Shown here in pieces: positions 37,620-46,793 of a stretch of 64,000 nt of DNA. The position numbers and the translations under genes were made by a program. The notes under the pieces are model-generated. The model saw nothing but the letters and a program-made list of their open reading frames with translations, did not search any database and was not told where the DNA came from. Numbering within the stretch: position 1 is the first letter of the stretch; the number at the start of each line of letters is the position of its first letter. The DNA comes from Labrys sp. WJW (GTDB taxonomy: Bacteria > Pseudomonadota > Alphaproteobacteria > Rhizobiales > Labraceae): contig NZ_LYXZ01000012.1 of the NCBI RefSeq assembly GCF_001676615.1, positions 1-64,000 on the forward strand, in the 5' to 3' direction.

Positions 37620-38933
37620 TCAGACCTCGTGCGAGGTCAGCTGTTTTGACGAGGCCTGCAACAGACGCGAGAGCAGCCAATAGGTGAGGCCGGACACGAT
37701 CAGGGCATTGAGGGACGGAATGCCGATATCGAGCCAGAGTCCCGTGGCGAGACCGGCGACCCAGGCGAGCAAGCAGGGGAGGTTCCAACCTTCGGCTTGC
37801 CCGGGAATCTGGTTGAGGCCGGCGGAAGCATCCAGGACGGTCCGGTTGCGCCTGAGGATGAAGTAATCGGTGACGATGATGCCGCCGACAGGCGGAATGG
37901 CTGTGCCGAGGATGATCAGGAACGGAGTGAACTGCTCCATGCCGGCCCAGATCGAGAGCAGGGTGCCCAGCAGCCCGATAGCGAGAGTGACGAGCCTGCG
38001 GTCGATCGCACGGCCGAGGATGGCATCCAGAAAATTCACGCCGCCCAGCGAGGCCGAGTAGAGGTTCCAGTCGTTGATCTTCATGGTCGATGTAACCAGG
38101 ATGATCGTGCCGATGGCATTGGTCGTGGTGACGATGATGGCCACGACATCCGCGCTCCTGACGGCATGGGCGAGGAGCACCGCGATCAGGCCGATCAGAT
38201 ATTCGCCGAAGGTGATGCTGATCACGGTCTGCTTGACCACGTCCCATGGCGAGCGGTTGAAACGGCTCATGTCCGGCGTGACCACGGCGCCGATGATGAA
38301 ACCGCCGGCGACCAGTGTCGCCCCCTCCGTCAGGCTGAGTTTCGGCCCCGGCGCCGGAGAGGCAAGCAAGGCGGCAAGGGAATGCTGTTGCAGCGTCGCG
38401 AGGATCGACCAGCCCGCCAGCAGCAGGAAGGCGGGGACCGTGACATAGGCGAGCCAGGCCATCGCCGAAATGCCGTAGGCGACCACCATCGTGACGGCCA
38501 ACCCGCATATGAGGGCCCAGGCCCAGAGTTGCAGGCCGCCGAGCAGGGATTGGATGCCGGTGGCAAAGACGGCGTTCTGGACCGCGAACCAGCCGACCAG
38601 GCTGACGGTGATGACCAGCGAGAGCAGGCTCGACCCATGCCGGCCGAAACCCGCCCAGCGGGAGAGCATCACCAGGCCCAATCCCTCGCGCTGGCCGGCG
38701 ATACCGATGAAGATGGCGACGATCTCCAGGATCACGGCGCCCAAGGTCAGCGCCAGGAAGGCATCCCAGAAAGTCATGCCATAGCCGAGCGTGGCTCCGA
38801 GCATGAATTGGGACAGGCAGGAGAGCTGGCCGAAACGTTGCGTGGCGACGGTGATCCAGTTGTGTCGTGCCTCGCGGGGCATGCGGCCCAGCGCATAGTC
38901 ATCGTGGCCCGCCGTCCCCTCGCTTTCGCGCAT
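37620..38933 (-). CDS. NCS1-family (cytosine/purine/hydantoin) permease
   Basis: 437 residues, about twelve membrane segments. RQNW-type start (RHNWITVATQRFGQLSC), GYGMTFWDAFLAL and GLVMLSRWAGFGRHGSSLLSL are typical of the CodB/NCS1 group. These import nucleobases, allantoin, hydantoins or thiamine precursors by cation symport. First gene of the operon; divergent from a LysR regulator. Confidence 0.88.
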   Translation of the reverse strand: MRESEGTAGHDDYALGRMPREARHNWITVATQRFGQLSCLSQFMLGATLGYGMTFWDAFLALTLGAVILEIVAIFIGIAGQREGLGLVMLSRWAGFGRHGSSLLSLVITVSLVGWFAVQNAVFATGIQSLLGGLQLWAWALICGLAVTMVVAYGISAMAWLAYVTVPAFLLLAGWSILATLQQHSLAALLASPAPGPKLSLTEGATLVAGGFIIGAVVTPDMSRFNRSPWDVVKQTVISITFGEYLIGLIAVLLAHAVRSADVVAIIVTTTNAIGTIILVTSTMKINDWNLYSASLGGVNFLDAILGRAIDRRLVTLAIGLLGTLLSIWAGMEQFTPFLIILGTAIPPVGGIIVTDYFILRRNRTVLDASAGLNQIPGQAEGWNLPCLLAWVAGLATGLWLDIGIPSLNALIVSGLTYWLLSRLLQASSKQLTSHEV

Positions 38934-39018
38934 CCTCGCCTCCCGCTTCGATATCTGATTGTGGGAGAACTATATTAGAGGATTGATTTCCCTTCCCGGA
39001 CGGGAGATCCATTTACTC

Positions 39019-39033
39019 TGGAAATGAATTCCA
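39019..39033. promoter_or_regulatory. Candidate LysR operator between regulator and permease
   Basis: TGGAA-ATGAA-TTCCA is a 5-5-5 inverted repeat in the 115-base gap between the divergent LysR and NCS1 genes, 16 bases before the LysR start, a usual place for a LysR-type autoregulatory site. Confidence 0.4.
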
Positions 39034-39048
39034 TAATTGAGGACATGA

Positions 39049-39954
39049 ATGATAGCCGGCGAGTTGCTGAGTGCTTCCAGAATCTTCGCGCAGGCGGCGC
39101 GTAGCGAGAGTTTTGCTGCCGCTGGCGAGCAACTCGACCTGACGGGATCGGCCGTGAGCAAGGCCGTGGCCCGTTTGGAGCAGCGGCTCGGCGTTCGGCT
39201 GTTCCGGCGCACGACGCGCCGCTTGTCTCTCACGGAGGAGGGGCAGCTCTATCTCGATGCGTGCCAGCGTGCTTTCGGCGAACTCGACCTGGCGGAAGGG
39301 CTGTTGTCCTCGCGAAGGCTCGAGCCGACCGGCCGTTTGCGCCTCAGCGTGCCCGAACTACTCGGACGCCGTGTCGTCATGCCGGTGGTCAGGGATGTGG
39401 CGCGCCGCTATTGCGGGATCGAGATCGAGGTGGGATTCTCGAACCATCTCATCGATCTGGTGGAGGATCATGTCGACATCGCCGTCCGGATCGGCCAACT
39501 TGGGCGCCCGGCCGATCTGGTTTCGCGGCGGCTCGGCGAGCAGAGGATCGTAACCTGTGCCGCTCCCGACTATCTGCGCACCCATGGAGTGCCGGTCCAT
39601 CCCGAAGACCTCGTCGCTCACGCCTGCATCAGCTATGTCCGGGGCGGAAAGCCGCAGAGCTGGCAACTGCAAGCCGCCAATGGAACGGCACTGAGCCTTG
39701 CGGTTGCGGGGCGGCTGAGCATTGGCAGCTACGAAGCGATTGCCGAAACGGCGTTGGCCGGCTTCGGCATTGCACAAGTGCCAGCCTGGCTTGTTGGCGA
39801 TGCCATCCGGGACGGCGAGCTCCTTGTGGTTCTCGAGCAATTTGCGCCGGATAGCCTGCCGATTTACGCTGTCTGGCCTCATCGCCGCGATCTCAGCCTG
39901 AGGGCACGGGTGATGATCGATGCGCTGGTCGAGCGCTTTCAGGGATTTTGCTGA
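39049..39954 (+). CDS. LysR-family transcriptional regulator
   Basis: 301 residues. N-terminal winged helix (ASRIFAQAARSESFAAAGEQLDLTGSAVSKAVARLEQRLGVRLFRRTTR) and a substrate-binding domain with RLRLSVPELLGRRVVMP. Divergent from the NCS1-SDR-DUF917 operon, which it probably controls. GAGG precedes the ATG by six bases. Confidence 0.92.
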   Translation: MIAGELLSASRIFAQAARSESFAAAGEQLDLTGSAVSKAVARLEQRLGVRLFRRTTRRLSLTEEGQLYLDACQRAFGELDLAEGLLSSRRLEPTGRLRLSVPELLGRRVVMPVVRDVARRYCGIEIEVGFSNHLIDLVEDHVDIAVRIGQLGRPADLVSRRLGEQRIVTCAAPDYLRTHGVPVHPEDLVAHACISYVRGGKPQSWQLQAANGTALSLAVAGRLSIGSYEAIAETALAGFGIAQVPAWLVGDAIRDGELLVVLEQFAPDSLPIYAVWPHRRDLSLRARVMIDALVERFQGFC

Positions 39955-39979
39955 AGCGGTCGGCCAATGAGTAAAACCA

Positions 39980-40729
39980 TCAGCGATGGATGGCGACGGC
40001 ACGAGCCGGGAATCCGGATCCCCCTTTGGCCTTGGGCCAGCTTGTCATGATCAGGGCGCCGGCTTCCGGCAGGGCGTCGAGGTTGGCGAGCAGCTCGATC
40101 TGCCAGCGATCACGCGACAGCACGTAATGCTCGAGGCTGAAATCGCCCTTCGATGTTGCCAAGCCGGGATCGGTGTCGATCTGCTCGTGGCCGATTGCGG
40201 CGATGCCCCGCTTCTCGAACAGTTCTTCGAGTACCGCTCGCGACCAGCCGGGACAATGGGAGACGCCGTCTGCCGAGCGATTGTAGAAGTGCTCATTGTC
40301 AGGCCAGCGCTTCGACCATCCGGTGCGCAGGGCCACGAAGCAGCCTGCGGGAATGGTGCCGTTGCGGCTCTCCCAGGCTGAGAGATCGGCGAGTTCCGGC
40401 GTGGCATCGGCATTGCCGGCAACCCTCTCCCGAATGTCCAGCACCACCAGGGGCAGCAGCATGTCGGTGACCGGCAGGTCGTCCACGGCGCGTCCGCCCT
40501 CGATGAAATGCACGGGCGGATCGACATGCGTGCCCCATTGCCCGACAAAGGCATAGCGATGCACCTGGAAGGCATCGCCCTTGGGATAGTCGAACACGAG
40601 CTGGCGCTCCTCGTCCGGGAAGGCCGAGAAGCGGGGTTGCCCGGGGTGGAAGGCGTGGCTCAGATCGGTGAAGATCGCGCCGGCGAATGCGGCGCGATAG
40701 ACCTCCCACAAGGACAGGGAAGTGGCCAT
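39980..40729 (-). CDS. Cyclase-family metal-dependent hydrolase (kynurenine formamidase-like)
   Basis: 249 residues. The metal site motif HxGTHxDxPxH appears as WGTHVDPPVH (His68, Asp70, His74), with the opening FTDLSHAFHPGQPRFS. The family opens or hydrolyses amides, including N-formylkynurenine and isatin. Last gene of a nine-gene operon, one base after the binding-protein stop; it may act on the imported compound. Confidence 0.85.
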   Translation of the reverse strand: MATSLSLWEVYRAAFAGAIFTDLSHAFHPGQPRFSAFPDEERQLVFDYPKGDAFQVHRYAFVGQWGTHVDPPVHFIEGGRAVDDLPVTDMLLPLVVLDIRERVAGNADATPELADLSAWESRNGTIPAGCFVALRTGWSKRWPDNEHFYNRSADGVSHCPGWSRAVLEELFEKRGIAAIGHEQIDTDPGLATSKGDFSLEHYVLSRDRWQIELLANLDALPEAGALIMTSWPKAKGGSGFPARAVAIHR

Positions 40730-40730
40730 G

Positions 40731-41909
40731 TCAGGGCTCCGCGACGAAGGAGGGCGCGGCCTCTCCGGCGAGCGTGAGCTTGCCGCCCTTCACACCGATC
40801 ACCGAGACCGACTTGTCCGGCACCGAGACGTTCGGGCGATAGGTGATCGTACCTGTCACGCCATCAAGGCCGGAGGTGGCTGCGAGCGCATCGCGGATCT
40901 TGGCGGGCTCGGGCGCTCCGGCGCGCTTGACGGCGTCGGCCATCAGTTTCACGGCATCGTAGCCGAGCGCGGCAAAGGCATTTTCCGGCGCGGTGTTGTA
41001 GGCCTTCTGGTAGGCGTCCATGAAGGCCTTCACCTTGGCGCTGGCGCCGTCGCCGATGAAGGCGTGGGTGGTGAAATAGGTGTCGTTGGCGGCCTCGCCA
41101 CCCACCTGCAGCAGCAAAGGCGTATCGTAGCCGTCGCCGCCCACCACAGGCAGGGTGATGCCGGCCTGACGCAACTGCTTGAGGATGAGGCCGATTTCCT
41201 CGGCATTGGCGGCCGCATAGATGAAGGCTGGTTTCTCGGACAGGGCCTTGATCTTGGCGATCTGGGCCGTGAAGGTCTTGTCGCCGATCTTGTAGCTGTC
41301 CTTGCCGACGATCTTGCCGCCGCCATGCTCATAGGCCTTGACGAAATAGTCCGAGAGCAGGGTGGTGTATTCGGTGCCGATATCCGTGAGCAGATAGCAG
41401 GTCTTGGCGTTCAGCGTCTTCAGCGCGAACTCGGCTCCCACGGCTGCCTGGACATTGTCGCCGAAGGCGGCGAGGAAAACCTCGTTGCCGAGCTGAGCCG
41501 GCAGCTTGGGCGAGGTGGCCCCGGGGGTGACGAAGGGGATTTCCGCCTTCTGGACCTGGGGACCGATGGCGAGCACCGAATCCGAATCCGCAAAACCGAT
41601 GATGCCGACGACCTTGTCGCTGTCGATCATCTGGCTGGCGACGGTCGAGATCACGGTGGCGTCCGATTTGGAATCGTAGGTCACCAGCTCGATCGGCCGG
41701 CCCAGCACGCCGCCGGCGGCATTGATCTCCTGCGCCGCCAGCTTGGCGCCGTTCAGCATCGGCCCGTCCAGCGAGGCCTGCACACCGGTAAGATTGGCCG
41801 AATAGCCGATCTTGATCGGATCGGCAGCGAGCGCGGGCCCCACATGTACCAGCAAGGCGGCGGCCGACAGGCCGAGGGCGAGGGTTCTGCGTCTGCTCAA
41901 CGTCAACAT
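40731..41909 (-). CDS. Branched-chain-type ABC transporter substrate-binding protein
   Basis: 392 residues with export signal (SRRRTLALGLSAAALLVHVGPALAA; two to three arginines, possibly Tat). Type I periplasmic fold: IKIGYSANLTGVQASLDGPMLNGAKLAAQEINAAGGVLGRPIELV. Binding partner of the LivH/M/G/F proteins encoded just upstream in the operon. Ligand may be an amino acid or amide. GAGG lies seven bases before ATG 41909. Confidence 0.9.
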   Translation of the reverse strand: MLTLSRRRTLALGLSAAALLVHVGPALAADPIKIGYSANLTGVQASLDGPMLNGAKLAAQEINAAGGVLGRPIELVTYDSKSDATVISTVASQMIDSDKVVGIIGFADSDSVLAIGPQVQKAEIPFVTPGATSPKLPAQLGNEVFLAAFGDNVQAAVGAEFALKTLNAKTCYLLTDIGTEYTTLLSDYFVKAYEHGGGKIVGKDSYKIGDKTFTAQIAKIKALSEKPAFIYAAANAEEIGLILKQLRQAGITLPVVGGDGYDTPLLLQVGGEAANDTYFTTHAFIGDGASAKVKAFMDAYQKAYNTAPENAFAALGYDAVKLMADAVKRAGAPEPAKIRDALAATSGLDGVTGTITYRPNVSVPDKSVSVIGVKGGKLTLAGEAAPSFVAEP

Positions 41910-41913
41910 CTGG

Positions 41914-42954
41914 TCACCTCTCAATTGATGGACTGCTCGCCGATGTTTTGGTCGCCCCGAATGTCAGTTCGCGGTCGCCCATGATCCCCTTCGGCCGGAA
42001 GATCATGATCAAGATGAAGACGATGCCGAGCACGATCTGGCTCGCCCCGAAAAGGGGCGGCACGGTCACGCCGAGCAGGCTGAAGCCGCGCTCGGCGGAG
42101 CGCAGCACCTCGGATAGCAAGGAGACGCAGACGACGCCGATCAAGGCGCCGGAAAGCGAGCGCATGCCGCCCAGGACGAGCATGGCGATCAGGTTCAGCG
42201 TCATGGCGAAATAGAAGGTGATCGGCGAGAAGGAGCCGAGATAGTGGGCATAGAGCGAACCGCCGACGCCCGCGAAGAAGGCCCCGATCACGAAGGCGAT
42301 CAGCCGCGTGCGCAGCACGTCGATGCCGACGGCGCCTGCGGCGATGGTGTCGTCTCTGACGGCCATCATCGAACGGCCGAAAGGCGAATAGACCAGGCGC
42401 GCCAGCAAGATGAGCGTCACCACCAGCCAGGCCATCACCCAGGGCAGGTTGGTCTGCAGGGGCACGCCGGTGAAGGTGCGCGAGCCGCGGGTGAAATCGG
42501 CCGCATTGATCAGCACGACATTGACGATGATGAGAAAACCCATCGTTGCCACCGAGACGAAATAGCCCGACAGCCGCATCAGGGGATAGCCGACGATCAC
42601 CGCCAACAGGGCGGTGAACAGGCCCGCCGCCAGTGTGGCCGGCAGGAAGGGCAGGCTGAAGCCCGACAGCAGCGCCGGCAGATGCGGCAGCAGGGCAGCC
42701 TTCTGTTGCACCGTCAGCGACAGGATGCCCGAGGCATAGGCGCCGGCACCGACGAAGCCGACATGGCCCAGCGAGAACACGCCGGTGAAGCCATTGCTCA
42801 GCGAGAGCGAGAGAACCAGGACCGAGTTGAGAGCGATCAGGATCAGGATGCGCGTGAAATAGTCGCTCAGGACCAGGGGAGCGCCGATGGCAATCGCACC
42901 GGCAACCACCAAGCCGACGGCCGCGAGCAGGGCGATGGGCAGGCCGGCTTTCAT
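41914..42954 (-). CDS. Branched-chain-type ABC permease LivM
   Basis: 346 residues, about ten membrane segments. LSLSNGFTGVFSLGHVGFVGAGAY and GAFFAGVGGSLYAHYLG mark the LivM family. Start overlaps the LivH stop (ATGA). A longer open frame reaching 43890 in the same register runs antisense-like through livH in another frame and is rejected. Confidence 0.92.
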   Translation of the reverse strand: MKAGLPIALLAAVGLVVAGAIAIGAPLVLSDYFTRILILIALNSVLVLSLSLSNGFTGVFSLGHVGFVGAGAYASGILSLTVQQKAALLPHLPALLSGFSLPFLPATLAAGLFTALLAVIVGYPLMRLSGYFVSVATMGFLIIVNVVLINAADFTRGSRTFTGVPLQTNLPWVMAWLVVTLILLARLVYSPFGRSMMAVRDDTIAAGAVGIDVLRTRLIAFVIGAFFAGVGGSLYAHYLGSFSPITFYFAMTLNLIAMLVLGGMRSLSGALIGVVCVSLLSEVLRSAERGFSLLGVTVPPLFGASQIVLGIVFILIMIFRPKGIMGDRELTFGATKTSASSPSIER

Positions 42955-43853
42955 AGCTTGATCTCTCGATTGGGCTGCAGCAGTCCGCCAGGACGGAACA
43001 GCAGGAAGGCGATCAGCAGGCTGAAGACGATGGCGTCGCGGTATGGCGTCACCGCATCGGGCAGGAAGGCGACGATGAAGATCTCGAGGGCGCCGAGCAT
43101 GTAGCCGCCGACAAGGGCGCCCGAGATCGAGCCGAAGCCGCCGATGATCGCGGCCACGAAGGCCTTCAGCAAAGGCGTGAAGCCCATCTGGGGTTGGACG
43201 ACCCCGGCCTGCGCGGCCCAGAGAACGCCGGCGAGCCCGGCATAGGCGGAGGCGACCACGAAGGCGATCACGATCACCCGGTTGACGTCGAGGCCGACGA
43301 GATGGGCGGCGGACATGTCTTCGGCTGCCGCGCGCATACCGAGCCCGACGGTGGTGCGGGTGATGAACCAGCCGAGGCCCAGCAGCGACAGGAAGGAGAG
43401 CGCGATGGTCAGGATGTTGATGTTGGTGAAGGTGATAGCGCCATCGGCCAATTGCCAGGAGCCGTTGAGCAAATCGGGCAGGGGAAAATTGCGCGGCGAA
43501 GAGGTGAAGGCCAGGATGCCGAGATTTTCCAGGATATAGGTGACGGCGAGGCTGGTCAGCAGCCGCGTCACGTCCGGCGCGTTGCGGATCGGCCGGTAGG
43601 CGATGCGCTCGATCACGAAGCCGGCCAGGGCCGCCGCGAGGATGCCACAGAGCATGGCGAGGGCAAAAGGCATGCCGGCCACGCCGAGGATCACGGTGGT
43701 GAAGGCGCCCACCATCATCACATCGCCATGGGCGAAATTGGTCAGCTTGAGCACGCCGAAGACGATGGAGAGGCCGACCGCGACCAGGGCATAGAGGCTG
43801 CCCAGGCTGACGGCGTTGATGATCTGCTGGAGGATATATTCGAAGCCGTTCAT
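42951..43853 (-). CDS. Branched-chain-type ABC permease LivH
   Basis: 300 residues, about eight membrane segments; LYALVAVGLSIVFGVLKLTNFAHGDVMMVGAF is the LivH hallmark, with GGFGSISGALVGGYMLG near the C-terminus. Overlaps livF and livM by four bases on each side. Confidence 0.92.
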   Translation of the reverse strand: MNGFEYILQQIINAVSLGSLYALVAVGLSIVFGVLKLTNFAHGDVMMVGAFTTVILGVAGMPFALAMLCGILAAALAGFVIERIAYRPIRNAPDVTRLLTSLAVTYILENLGILAFTSSPRNFPLPDLLNGSWQLADGAITFTNINILTIALSFLSLLGLGWFITRTTVGLGMRAAAEDMSAAHLVGLDVNRVIVIAFVVASAYAGLAGVLWAAQAGVVQPQMGFTPLLKAFVAAIIGGFGSISGALVGGYMLGALEIFIVAFLPDAVTPYRDAIVFSLLIAFLLFRPGGLLQPNREIKL

Positions 43854-44587
43854 TCATCGGCCCCCAGATAGGCCTGCGCCACGCGGTCATTGGCCGTCAG
43901 TTCGGCGGAGCTGCCGGAGAGCACCACGCGGCCGGTGCGCAGCACATAGGCCCTGTCGGCCAGTTCGAGGGCGATTGCGATGTTCTGCTCGACCAGCAGC
44001 ATGGTCATGCCCTGGCGCTTGAGTTCGGACAGCGCATCGAAGATGTGGCGGACCAGCAGGGGAGCCACGCCGAGCGAGGGTTCGTCGAGCAGCAGGAGGC
44101 GAGGGGCCGCCATCATGGCGCGGGCGAGGGCAAGCTGCTGCTGCTCGCCGCCCGAGAGCGTGCCGGCCAATTGCGCCAGGCGCTGCTTGAGGATCGGGAA
44201 CAGGGCGAACATGCGTTCCTGGTCACGGCCGATGCCGTCGCGATCACGCCGCGTGCAGGCGCCGAGACGCAGATTGTCGGCTACCGTCAGGCCGCCGAAC
44301 AGGCGCCGGCCCTCCGGACTATGGGAGATGCCGATCCGCACGATCTCGGCGGGCGGAAGGGTTGCGATTGCCTGGCCCGCGAAGGTGATGGCTCCGGCTT
44401 TTAGACGGTTCAGGCCGGAGATCGTGCGCAAGGTCGTGCTCTTGCCGGCGCCGTTGGCGCCGACCAGGGCAACGACTTCGCCCTGGCCGACATCGAGGGA
44501 GACACCCTTGAGCGCACGGACCGCGCCGAAATTGACTTCGAGCCCGTCGATCCGGAGCAAAGGAGAGGAGGAGCGGGCATCAGGCAT
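43850..44587 (-). CDS. Branched-chain-type ABC ATPase LivF
   Basis: 245 residues. Walker A GANGAGKSTTL, signature LSGGEQQQLALARAM and Walker B LLLLDEPSLGVAP. Second ATPase of the importer. Overlaps livG by eight bases and livH by four. Confidence 0.93.
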   Translation of the reverse strand: MPDARSSSPLLRIDGLEVNFGAVRALKGVSLDVGQGEVVALVGANGAGKSTTLRTISGLNRLKAGAITFAGQAIATLPPAEIVRIGISHSPEGRRLFGGLTVADNLRLGACTRRDRDGIGRDQERMFALFPILKQRLAQLAGTLSGGEQQQLALARAMMAAPRLLLLDEPSLGVAPLLVRHIFDALSELKRQGMTMLLVEQNIAIALELADRAYVLRTGRVVLSGSSAELTANDRVAQAYLGADE

Positions 44588-45368
44588 GGCCGAGATAGGC
44601 CTCCCGGACCCTGCTGTTGCTGCGCACTTCCGCGGGCGTTCCGGTGCAGATGACCTCGCCGGTGGCCAGGACCTGGATGCGCTCGCACAGCGTCATGATC
44701 AGATCCATGTCATGCTCGACCACCACGACGGCAATGCCGTAGCGGTCCCGGATGGCCCGGATCAACCCGGCGAGGACACGGGTCTCGTTGGAATCGAGCC
44801 CAGCGGCGGGCTCGTCGAGCAGCAGCAGCCGTGGCTGAGTTGCCAGAGCGCGGGCGATTTCAAGCCGGCGCTGGTCGCCATAGGGCAGGGCCGATGCCGG
44901 TTGCCGAGCCTTCGGCTGGAGGGCCATCAGGTCGAGCAATTCATCGGCAGAGCGCTGGGCGGCATCCAGGCGCTCGCGGTAGTGCGCGCCCCGCAGGATC
45001 GCCGCCAAGGGGCCGATGGGATGGCGAAGCTGGGCCGCAGCCAGCACATTGTCCCGCACGCTCAACGAGCCGAACAGGCGCGAGCCCTGAAAGGTTCGGG
45101 CGATGCCCCGCTCGACGATGGCAGCCGTCGACAGGCCGGCGATCGATTGGCCCAGGAACTCGATCGTGCCGGCGTTGGGGCGCGAGAAGCCCGTCACCAG
45201 ATTGAAAAAAGTGCTCTTGCCCGATCCGTTCGGGCCGATGATGCCGACGATCTCGCCGGCCCGCACGCTGATGGCCTGATTGCGCAGGGCGACCAGGCCG
45301 CGAAAGGCCTTGGTAAGATCGGCCGTGTGCAGCAGGGGGGCGGCTTGCGACGAGGTCGGTTCAGCCAT
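44580..45368 (-). CDS. Branched-chain-type ABC ATPase LivG
   Basis: 262 residues. Walker A GPNGSGKSTFFNLVTG, signature LPYGDQRRLEIARAL and Walker B LLLLDEPAAGLDSNE, then the LivG-type C-terminal extension (GEVICTGTPAEV). Overlaps the isochorismatase-like gene by eight bases. Confidence 0.93.
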   Translation of the reverse strand: MAEPTSSQAAPLLHTADLTKAFRGLVALRNQAISVRAGEIVGIIGPNGSGKSTFFNLVTGFSRPNAGTIEFLGQSIAGLSTAAIVERGIARTFQGSRLFGSLSVRDNVLAAAQLRHPIGPLAAILRGAHYRERLDAAQRSADELLDLMALQPKARQPASALPYGDQRRLEIARALATQPRLLLLDEPAAGLDSNETRVLAGLIRAIRDRYGIAVVVVEHDMDLIMTLCERIQVLATGEVICTGTPAEVRSNSRVREAYLGHA

Positions 45369-45987
45369 CGCCGCGCCTCCGCGGGGCCGCCAGTTCTTTG
45401 ACCAACTCGTCGGTGCTGGTCTGACGGCAATAGCCCTTGAAGGCGCTCAGGGCCCGCTCGTGTCGCTCGGGCGTATCGGTGGTGCAGGCGTCGACGGGGC
45501 AGACCATGCGAAAGCCGCGATCGGCGCCGTCGCGCACGGTATGGTCGATGCATTGATCGGTCAGGAATCCCGTTACCACGAGGCTGTCGAGCCCGATATT
45601 GCGGACGAGATATTCGAAATTGGTGGAGTTGAAGAGGCTAGACGAGGTTTTCGGCAGCACCATGTCGTCCGGGCCGGGCGCGAGCTCGGCGATGACGCGG
45701 GTTTCCGGGCTGCCGGGGGCGAAATGGAAGCCGGTCTGCTTGTAGTCGAGGCTGCGATCGCGGCCGTCCCGGGTCAGGCTGGCGATGACGGTATAGACGA
45801 TCTCGGTGCCTGCAGCCCGGCCGGCGGCCAGCAGGCGTGCAATGTTCGGAATCGCAACATCTCGGGCCGAGCGGTAGAAGTAGGGCCGTGTTGCCTCGGC
45901 TTGTGCGTTGAAGATGCCGTCCTGCGTGTCGATCACCAGGATGGCAGTCCGAACGGGATCGAGGGGCGCCTTGCGATCGGGGATCAT
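45361..45987 (-). CDS. Isochorismatase-like cysteine hydrolase
   Basis: 208 residues. Catalytic triad Asp20 (LVIDTQDG), Lys113 (LPKTSS) and Cys146 (TDQCIDHTVRD) is complete. The family hydrolyses amides such as ureidoacrylate, maleamate, nicotinamide or biuret. The distinctive SLTRDGRDRSLD segment (70-81) is shared with the paralogue at 49,242. Sits between the formylglutamate-hydrolase-like and livG genes in an overlapping operon. Confidence 0.88.
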   Translation of the reverse strand: MIPDRKAPLDPVRTAILVIDTQDGIFNAQAEATRPYFYRSARDVAIPNIARLLAAGRAAGTEIVYTVIASLTRDGRDRSLDYKQTGFHFAPGSPETRVIAELAPGPDDMVLPKTSSSLFNSTNFEYLVRNIGLDSLVVTGFLTDQCIDHTVRDGADRGFRMVCPVDACTTDTPERHERALSAFKGYCRQTSTDELVKELAAPRRRGDG

Positions 45988-46793
45988 CGGCCGGTCTCCA
46001 GGCTGAAGCGCGCATAGGCGGCATTCAGGACGGGCGCCAGGCGCTCCGCCCAGGCCGCCTGGCCCGATGCATCGGCGATGAGGTCCTGGCGGATCTCGAA
46101 CTCGACATAGGGCAATCGTCGCTCCTCACCGTGGACGGGCACGGAATAGTCCTCGGCCATGTTGACGCCGTAGGGCTCGTTGCGCCCGATCACGAGATCG
46201 CTCTGATTGGCCAGTTCAGCGAGAACCAGATCCGAGAATTGCCTGTTGTCGTGAAAGCAAAGGCCGACATGCCAGGGGCGCGGCGCGGGAGCGGCTAAAA
46301 GCGACGGCGTGAAGCTGTGCATCGACACCAGGATCAGGGGCAGGCCGGCCGCCAGCTTGTGATCGATGTGGGTGGATATCGCGGCATGATAGGGTTCGAC
46401 GATCTCGCGGATACGAGCCTGGCGGTCATCGGCCGTGGGATCTCGGTTGGCCGGCACAGTCGTTCCGTCGGAAATTGGCGTCATGAAGCTCGGCGAGTCG
46501 AGCCGCCGGTTGCACTCCGCCACCAGGCGCGAATAACGCTGGAATATCAGGGGCGCCCGCAGCCGATGGGACAGGTCCATGCTGACGCCCAGGATGCCGA
46601 TGTCGATGCCGATATGGCGGTCGAGCTCTGATTGCGGCAGGCCCAATCTCGCCAGGGCGGCGGGAACCGCATTGCCGGCATGGTCGCAGATGATCAGGAA
46701 GGGCGAGAAGGCCTCTTCATTGTGCAAGCCGACCGGCGGTGGATCGCCGGCAGCGAGCAGGCTGGTCGGGGGAGGGCGCAGGGGCGAAATCAT
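45984..46793 (-). CDS. N-formylglutamate amidohydrolase-family protein
   Basis: 269 residues. Family features: FLIICDHAGNAVPAAL (metal His near 38), RHIGIDIGILGVSMDLSHRL, CNRRLDSPSF and SMHSFTPSL. Such metallohydrolases remove formyl or related groups from N-acyl amino acids. Start overlaps the upstream stop by one base. Substrate likely shared with the other hydrolases of the operon. Confidence 0.85.
   Translation of the reverse strand: MISPLRPPPTSLLAAGDPPPVGLHNEEAFSPFLIICDHAGNAVPAALARLGLPQSELDRHIGIDIGILGVSMDLSHRLRAPLIFQRYSRLVAECNRRLDSPSFMTPISDGTTVPANRDPTADDRQARIREIVEPYHAAISTHIDHKLAAGLPLILVSMHSFTPSLLAAPAPRPWHVGLCFHDNRQFSDLVLAELANQSDLVIGRNEPYGVNMAEDYSVPVHGEERRLPYVEFEIRQDLIADASGQAAWAERLAPVLNAAYARFSLETGR

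Noticed and set aside
35849-38508. Long minus-strand frames extending the DUF917 and SDR genes
   Set aside because: The extensions overlap the neighbouring genes in other frames with no recognisable protein; family starts (MSRILTPDD, MFENKRLAVI) are clear.
41914-43890. 658-codon frame that would fuse livM to an upstream segment
   Set aside because: The upstream half is arginine-rich shadow sequence of livH; livM has its own ATG overlapping the livH stop.
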